Origin: Theocolax elegans
Taxonomy: Eukaryota > Arthropoda > Insecta > Hymenoptera > Cerocephalidae
Direction: 5' to 3'
Assembly: GCA_026168455.1 (NCBI GenBank)
Contig: CM047429.1
Span: 36,998,066 to 37,062,065, forward strand
DNA: 64,000 bases
Shown piece after piece: positions 57,870 through 64,000 of the stretch. Every line of letters starts with the position of its first letter. Within the stretch, counting starts at the first letter, position 1. The notes beneath the pieces were generated by a model. That model saw nothing but the letters and a program-made list of their open reading frames with translations, ran no database searches and had not been told where the DNA came from. The position numbers and the translations under genes are program-made.

Positions 57870-58078
57870 GATATATGGGTCATTACACGTCAAGTCGTCC
57901 GATCAAAATTTTAAAATGTACCTAATTTTAGGTACGGACTAAAATATTTTTCAGAAAAAAACAAAATTTTTAGTTCCTGGAATCTATTTGTTCAAAAGTT
58001 ATTCTATCATCAAAATTTTTCAAGACCAGCTGTGTTTATCGCTATTTATCTCAAAGTATATCAACTTTCAGTATATAA
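57870..58078 (-). repeat. Repeat family B, inverted diverged copy
   Basis: It begins GGGTCATTACACGTCAAGTC and continues GTCCGATCAAAATTTTAAA. It matches the 60870-61310 copy in reverse through GTTCAAAAGTTATTCTATC and TATCTCAAAGTATATCAACT. Confidence 0.7.
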
Positions 58079-58080
58079 CA

Positions 58081-59577
58081 TGTATTATATTATTTCGTAT
58101 GTATAAGATGTCATGCGCCAGTTGACGGCTGATGACTACTATTCGGCAGTAGACGATGGGAATTTGGCACAAGCCGTGCCGAGTACCATCGCGTCGATAA
58201 TAGTGGTTCCGCCAAAGGAAGAGATGTGGACCTCTAGGAGCAGACCCTTCTCCATGTCTAAACCACCGACGCATGTTCGGAGAGAGATGTCACCCGTAAG
58301 GTGTTGACCCTCTCCTCGACCCAATTCGTCAGGAGTGGACCAGGTGGAAAAGTATAGGCGTCGCGGGGCGATGTTCAAAAGACTGGATCTTATTAAGACG
58401 GATCCAACCATCAACCGCCCTGATAACGCCTCCTTTAATTGTTGGCGTCCGAGACACAACCGCCAGGAGTGTGCGGCCACGCAGACGCAGGAATTCTGCA
58501 TCAACTGCGGCCGCCGAGGGGTGGTTGTGACAAAATGTCCCCGGTGCATGAATGCCTACCATGGTTGGCAAGTCGCAGGGATCGAGGACTATCCGACCCG
58601 CCAACAGCGGTACCCCAACCTTCAACGTCTGGGACACAGGAGAAGTCCGTGTCCACGAGGGCCAGACAGAGAGGGAGTCGCAGCAAAGCAAAGAACCGGC
58701 GGGTGGAAGAGACCACCGTCGCATCGGCCTGAGTAACATCGGTGGGAATTGTGGACGCGCAGCCCCAGGGAAACCAACCATCCTTCGCTTCCGGAGTAAT
58801 TGCTCGGCGAATCGAGGAGGCAAACCGCTGGTAGGCGGTAGAATTCGGTCTGCTCCTTACCGGGCCGATTGAGGAGGTGCGACGCGCCTTAAGCGAACAT
58901 GCTCAAAGGCGAGTCGAACGACGCCGTAGGGAATACCAGAACTCTCTGGCCCATCCTCCTATACCGCCTCTTCTAGCGATATCTGACCATCAAGAGGCCG
59001 AAGAGGATAAGACCCGTGGACGAGAAAAGAGCGCAGCTGAGCCAGTTCACGTCGAACTGATCAAGGACGTACCCCTGCATGAAACGTTCTTACGTCGCCT
59101 GGCGCAGGGTTTTGGAGTACCAAACTCTGGACCCTTGGATAAGGTGCAGGCGGGCCTCAACACCGTGATCCGGCAAGTTGGCTATCTAGCTGAGTTGTCG
59201 TTACTGACCCCTTACCCTGCACCACCGATTCCATTGGTCGAACCGCCCTCTGTTCCGACCAGGATGGACATAACGTCGGGGATGAGCAGCAACGTCATCA
59301 CTGGGCCATCGAGACAACCCAACGACAATGCTGACCTTCTTCACGAATGTTACTTGTTCTTGAAAGCGGTGGCAGGAGACAATCCCGCAGCGAGAGACGT
59401 CGTCCTGCGACTGGTGATGGCCACTTAAGAGAAGAACCTCACCACTCCTCGACCCTAGTTCGTCTAGGTGAGGGAATTCGATTGTGAGCGAGATTTCGTC
59501 TTTCATCTTTATGACGAGATGTTGTTGCAATGAAATAAATAATATTTGATGTATTATATTAATTCGTATGTATAAGA
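58081..59577. repeat. 29-bp direct repeats flanking the gag-like segment
   Basis: TGTATTATATTATTTCGTAT followed by GTATAAGAT at 58081-58109 recurs at 59549-59577 with a single difference. The enclosed 1.44 kb is GC-rich, while the repeats are AT-rich like the surroundings. Confidence 0.85.
58113..59428 (+). pseudogene. Gag-like gene remnant with zinc-finger motifs
   Basis: Several overlapping frames carry protein-like sequence. DQVEKYRRRGAMFKRLDLIK precedes a cysteine-rich part near 58433-58545: SFNCWRPRHNRQEC (first Cys replaced by Ser) and FCINCGRRGVVVTKCPRC. The frame 58877-59428 (183 codons) begins in the helical Arg-rich RRALSEHAQRRVERRRREYQ and ends in AGDNPAARDVVLRLVMAT. I have seen similar Gag-like proteins in ant genomes but cannot place the family. 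One or more frameshifts lie near 58730-58880. No polymerase is present. The 3' side has ATGAAATAAATAATATTTG, a possible polyadenylation signal. Confidence 0.5.
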
Positions 59578-59579
59578 TA

Positions 59580-60340
59580 TTCTGTGTTAAAATCTCGTAC
59601 GTTGTTATTGTTTTGTGCATTGTCTATTCAAGGCCACGAAACGCGCGTGTTTATATCGACAGACGGTACTTCTCGGGAATACAACAATTCCCGAAAAGCT
59701 GATTACGCTGCCGGTCTTAACCGCGACAGCACTCTTTTTGACTCCTCGTCACGTTCAGTGTCGCGCGCCACGGGAAGTACCGGACCGGTTGGTCCGTGCA
59801 CCGGGAGGTCGTACGCGAGTGTTCGTGAGTTCGTGTGTTCGTGCAGTGCAAAAGACCACATACCTCGAGTCGAGTATTCCCCGAGGTAGGCGAATCGCCG
59901 CGGCATCACGCCGCGCCTGCAGACCACCGTCGAGAACGACGGGAAACCGGTCCGACTCCACCGGCCAGCAGACGTCGGGGCACCGACTCACATCAGGGCC
60001 TATGGACCAGCCAGCCCGGTAAGTACCCGACGTCAGTCGGTATATTTTAGAGTGTGTAGAGTGAGTGTGTGTGTATGTTTGTTCGGTAGCATACCGGTGC
60101 TACCGAAACCGATTGGTATTGCGCGGGGCGAATGCGGGAGCAGCCCCAACTTGTCACGTATATACCACGCGACCGGGAGAACGCCCCGTTAATTATTGTC
60201 GGGCTACGCCGTATACTCTAATATTAAATAAATATTGTTTATTTTATTTTTATATAACGATCGCTTTCTTAATAATAATTCAACCCGCAATCGATATTGC
60301 GATTCCCAATTTTCCCGCCACGTGTGTCGGTATGTAGGAG
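59580..60340 (+). mobile_element. LTR-like GC-rich block
   Basis: From about TGTGTTAAAATCTCG to GTGTGTCGGTATG the composition is GC-rich with mostly non-coding frames, a donor-like CCCGGTAAGT at 60015, TTAAATAAATATTG at about 60222, and a (GT)n near 60064-60080. It follows the gag-like segment and may be its LTR. Termini are not proven. Confidence 0.4.
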
Positions 60341-60869
60341 ATCGTCCAATCTATGATACCGTGTCCCGACGGGTTAATTTATTAACCCACGGTGAATTCA
60401 AAGACGCGTTCTTCGGGCCGTCATCTCTGTTAAAAATAATAAATAAATTGTACGTCGTATTAGGACGAAATACCACGTTACAAACATTACATGTAAAATT
60501 AGTTGTTGGTATTCTCCAGGAATTATACTTCTGTGTTACAATTTCTAATTTCAAGGTTAATGTCTCACAAAATATATGTCAATATTGCATGAAGTTGATA
60601 TTTCACTCCACGAACGTCTAATTACTTCACGCATAGTATGAAATAATATTCACTTCACACACGGATTTTCCAACTTCATGCACTGACTTTACGCACAGTC
60701 GATCAAAAAAGCTTAATGCAATACTTTTTAAACGGTCTGTATAAAATTATAGTAATTTAAAGAAGCACAGAAAAACTTCAAAAATTAATATGGTAATTGC
60801 AATTTCAGTTTCTAAAAAAATGTTGCGATGTTTTATATTATAACTTTGTGCAAACTTAATGGCCCGTTA
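60341..60869. other. Mixed AT-rich sequence, nothing recognised
   Basis: There is a short GC-richer start (60341-60430) and then AT-rich sequence without an open frame. Confidence 0.5.
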
Positions 60870-61310
60870 CAAGCTATAAACCGTTCAAAAGTTATTGCTT
60901 CAAGCTTTATTGTAGACTTTTGGATAAAAAATCAATTAGGGCGTACACTTTTACTTACACTTTTTTCAAGTTGAATATTATCATGTAGTATTTGTGACAT
61001 TAACCTTGAGATTATAAATTCTAACCAAGAAAGATAAACTCTAGACATAATTAGCAACGAATGTTACAAATAATGTTATATTATAAAAGTTGATAGATTT
61101 TTAGTTTAATATGCGGTACTCACAGCTAATGTTGAAAAAAATTGGACAAAATTCACTTTTTAAGGTTAGAATAACTTTTGCACAAATAGATTCCACTATC
61201 TAAAAATATTTTTCTGTTTTCTGAAAAACATTTCCAGTCTGTTCCTAAAATTTGATGCATTTTAAAATTTTGATCGGACTATTTGATGTCTACTGCCCTA
61301 TATATATCTT
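60870..61310 (+). repeat. Repeat family B, diverged copy
   Basis: AAAAGTTGATAGATTTTTAG near 61085, TTAGAATAACTTTTGCACAA and AACATTTCCAGTCTGTTCCT, with the end TTTTGATCGGACTATTTGAT and GTCTACTGCCCTATA, follow the order of the 48690-49207 unit. Confidence 0.7.
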
Positions 61311-61606
61311 AGCATGTTAATTTTGCTACTATATCACTTAGTATACTCAAACTACATATAATTAGCAGTAATTGTGATTTATCTCATTAATGTACATCAT
61401 GCCGATTAATGTTTAAAATCAAAATATTGTACTGTATGAAATATATGAAATAATTTACATGCATTAGTCTTCTTAGTGTACTTAAATGTATACAATTTTA
61501 AATAATAAAAACATATAGTCATATATACTCTTCTAATCTTAAATTAAAAAGATAATAAAAAGAAATTGTTAATATTATTAATAACTTTATTTAACAAATA
61601 TCTTAC

Positions 61607-61776
61607 CCTGCTACGGTGGCATAGCCCGTCACAGGTTGAGCTGCTGCTGCAGCTGCACCGTAAGCACGTGCAGCTACCGCCGTATAAGTTGCTGCTGCAG
61701 CATAAGTTGCTTGCTGAGCCGTTGAAAGAGGTGTTTTTAGTAGTGGCGATGATGCTGCTGCGGCAGCAGCGGCAGC
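61607..61776 (-). CDS. Host exon, Ala/Tyr-rich; probably an RNA-binding protein (Musashi/Rbp6-like)
   Basis: On the minus strand a pyrimidine-rich acceptor (TTTGTTTTATTTTAG) precedes 170 coding bases with no stop, and the exon ends at a strong donor AGG|GTAAGA. The peptide begins AAAAAAAASSPLLKTPLSTA, continues QQATYAAAATYTAVAARAYG, and ends AAAAAQPVTGYATVAG. The Ala/Tyr-rich low-complexity tail strongly resembles the C-terminal part of insect Musashi/Rbp6-type RNA-binding proteins as I remember them, though other hnRNP-like tails are possible. The base composition contrasts sharply with the AT-rich flanks. Neighbouring exons must lie outside the window or far away. This is the best evidence of a host gene here, transcribed right to left. 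Confidence 0.65.
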
Positions 61777-61830
61777 CTAAAATAAAACAAATATTACAAA
61801 GTGATTTTAATACTTAACTAGCAACATTTG

Positions 61831-61878
61831 CCTCACACACAAAAAAATTTTAGCATTGGGAGATCCCAATTTAACTGG

Positions 61879-61919
<41 letters not shown>

Positions 61920-62250
61920 TTTAATCTCTGAGTGCTCCAAATATAAACACAATTGTACTTCTTTAATATACTATGTTGGGTATCCCATACACCTACCTCT
62001 AGCATAAAGTGTTACGCACGAGGGAATGAGGGAATTCAATAATTCTTGGTATTTATTTATGATCAGCTTGGATTTATTGGATTCCTACTCTGATAATGTT
62101 GTAGGATATATATTATTTAAACTATTATATTCCCATTTTAGTATTTATACATTACGATTTATGTAATATATAGTTCAAATTAATATTGGGAATTATGTAT
62201 TCCTTTTAGTTGGGAATTACCAGTGCCCAAATTTCTTTGTGTGCACTCAC
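61831..62250. mobile_element. Possible MITE with about 40-bp degenerate TIRs
   Basis: The left end CACACACAAAAAAATTTTAG then CATTGGGAGATCCCAATTTA resembles the reversed right end GTGCACACAAAGAAATTTGG then GCACTGGTAATTCCCAACTA. An (AT)n tract lies at 61884-61915. No transposase frame is present. Confidence 0.45.
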
Positions 62251-62690
62251 TTGAAATTATAGATTAGATTTTTAAAATTATAATAAGTAATTTAAGTTTA
62301 AACGATTATTAAGATTTGAGCTTTATATTTATACTAATATGTAACGATTTAAATAATTTAAATATTCTGTTTTAAAATTTATTATAATACTGCTGATAGT
62401 GAAACAATCAAATGAAGAAATAAGAATAAAATTATATGATTTTATTTTATAAGTCTAGTAATTTTAAATATGCTGATTATAGTTTTTCAGACCAAATGGT
62501 ATTTATTTTTAATGAATTGTTGTGAAGCACTTTAGTTTTGTTTTATATAACAAATCATTATTCAAATCTTACTAATGTAACCAAAAAATTTAAAAATTAA
62601 AGATATTTGTTTGAAAAGACTTATCAACATATTTAAAATCGAATTATATTTCTTTGAGTTACATGATTTAAAGGTAGACTAAAATAAAAA
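62251..62690. other. AT-rich sequence, nothing recognised
   Basis: No open frame or repeat family is visible. Confidence 0.5.
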
Positions 62691-62691
62691 T

Positions 62692-63430
62692 TTGAAACAT
62701 ATGACTGGGCGATTAATTTTAATCAATTATTTTCAAGTTGTTGAAAATTCGACATATTTAGAAGAACTAAAAAATTTGGCTACAAGTAATTCAAAATATA
62801 GTATAAATTTTCGTGAAAACATGAGACAATACAACAGTTCATTGGCTTTTGCTTTTTACTTTTTGCAAGTTTTGGTGCTATATTAGAAAAATTTTTTAGA
62901 GCAAGATTCCAAATTATTAAGATATGTGAAGAAGTATATCATAATGTGCATGCACTCCATCTAACAAACAATGAACCTTGCAAGTGCGGTTAATTATATT
63001 ATTTTATATAATGAAATAGCAACAAATGAAAGTTATAATATTATAAATAACACTAATACAGATTTAGAATGATTAGGTTCTCTAGATAATGTATTAAGAA
63101 ATATGAATCCGTATGCTAAAACATATAAAATGATGCTTTAAGTTGAACAAGAAGAAATTAAAAAATTCATTAATTTAGGACTCAATCCAAAACCTGGTCA
63201 AATATCAAAAATAAGACATGCAAATTTAAATAAATATACTTATAATACAGCATTATGTGATAAAGTTGCTATGGTATTTGTATGAGCGCATGGTCATTGA
63301 CCAATTGAACGTGACATAGTTATGTATTCAAAATATGACAAACCTATTAGTATTCTTCAAATTAGTAAACATACTGATCATATGACATATGCTGTGACAT
63401 ATCCTCTTATGTATCCTCTTATATATTAAG
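62692..63430 (+). pseudogene. Helitron Rep N-terminal fragment
   Basis: Despite stops and indels the order matches the autonomous Helitron at 14341-13380. NLATSNSKYSINFRENMRQY then SSLAFA is followed by LDNVLRNMNPYAKTYK, a region with INLGLNPKPGQ, then DKVAMVFV and RDIVMYSKYDKPISILQISK and HTDHMTY. It is an independent, more decayed copy in plus orientation. Confidence 0.75.
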
Positions 63431-63669
63431 GTGAATTTATTCACTTGTCATAATTAATATATAAGATGCCAGCAGTACCGACACGTATCTAGGGATGGGA
63501 TTTGAGTTGGGGATTCTATATGCTTCTTAATTAGGGCTATGGGAGTGGAGTTCCTATTAAAATTCAGGAATACTGGTGAATATTTGGTTGAAAAGAGCAC
63601 GACCGCGTTTAACGCAAAACAAAATTGGCAAAAAAGCAAATGGCTTAATCAAAATATGGAGGAATTGTA
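63431..63669. other. Unassigned segment
   Basis: This is a short stretch between the Helitron and gypsy fragments; nothing is recognised. Confidence 0.4.
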
Positions 63670-64000
63670 GACTGCGTAATCAATGAATATGTTAGCTTCT
63701 CTCACCATCCGATTAACGAATTTTGTTTCGTTATCGGTGATCAAGTATTTGGGATATCTCCATCTGTTTATTATGAGCTCGTCGAAGGCTTGCAATACGC
63801 TTTTTGTATCGGCTCTTTTTAATGTCTTTATCTCTCGTATCTTGCAAATAGGTCTTCATATACAATAATGTATTTGAAGCCTTGTTTCCATGACGTTTTC
63901 GGGCCCATAATATCGCCTGCGACTACTGCCCAGGGTGTATCAATGTTTCTGCCTTCCATGACACCGGCTTGCGTTTGTTGGCTGCGTTTATGAACTTAAC
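63670..64000 (-). pseudogene. Ty3/gypsy integrase fragment, runs off the window
   Basis: On the minus strand, read from the window edge, the sequence gives EGRNIDTPWAVVAGDIMGPK and GFKYIIVYEDLFARY, holding the first catalytic Asp. After a frameshift near 63840 it gives VLQAFDELIINRWRYPKYLI and TDNETKFVNRMV, holding the second Asp. The region expected to hold the catalytic Glu is not recognisable. It is a different copy or family from the element at 20153-26600. Confidence 0.7.

Overview
The window looks like AT-rich genomic DNA of an insect, most likely a hymenopteran and possibly an ant. This is inferred from the mixture of R1-clade LINEs, Penelope-like, copia, Ty3/gypsy, Helitron, Tc1-like and foldback elements, the high AT content, and one Ala/Tyr-rich spliced exon resembling insect RNA-binding proteins. 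There are no operons, ribosome-binding sites or CRISPR arrays. It is a transposon graveyard with several young insertions, probably intronic or intergenic. The best-supported host-gene segment is one minus-strand exon (61607-61776). A small plus-strand exon (43662-43792) is possible.

Layout. 1-2050: a decayed arthropod ORF family of unknown function, whose own 3' end is repeated in inverted orientation at its 5' side. 2050-10000: short repeats, a hairpin element, a Tc1-like MITE, a Helitron end and the 3' end of an R1-type LINE. 10053-15852: a decayed autonomous Helitron on the minus strand with Rep/helicase, a charged tandem-repeat segment and a separate Ulp1-like cysteine protease. 16150-20140: minisatellites and a non-autonomous Helitron interrupted by a young 5S rRNA-derived SINE with a perfect 17-bp target duplication. 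20153-26600: a Ty3/gypsy retrotransposon whose catalytic residues are nearly all mutated.

26690-37607 is the most striking region. It is an array of about 11 kb holding five copies of a roughly 1.9-kb retroposon that encodes only an R1-type ORF1 (Gag-like protein with three zinc knuckles), together with one internally deleted R1-clade LINE. Most elements are bounded by (AAT)n tracts. Two ORF1 copies (30453-32009 and 33799-35355) are open over 518 codons. The ORF1-only element and the R1 LINE share a 36-base 3'-UTR block, which suggests that a LINE reverse transcriptase mobilises the ORF1-only element in trans, as in mammalian HAL1 half-LINEs.

37608-47000: Penelope-like remnants, a TIR element next to a 1.37-kb foldback element inserted in a minisatellite, and LTR-like sequence. 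47344-48100: a copia gag with primer-binding site. 48409-57372: inverted and duplicated copies of a non-autonomous Helitron with typical 3' hairpin and CTAG ends, flanking an LTR-like block. 57373-60340: a tRNA-derived SINE, then a GC-rich gag-like segment bounded by 29-bp direct repeats, then an LTR-like block. 60341-64000: the host exon, a TIR element, a Helitron fragment and a gypsy integrase fragment running off the window edge.

Family assignments come from recognising motifs by eye. No database search was made.
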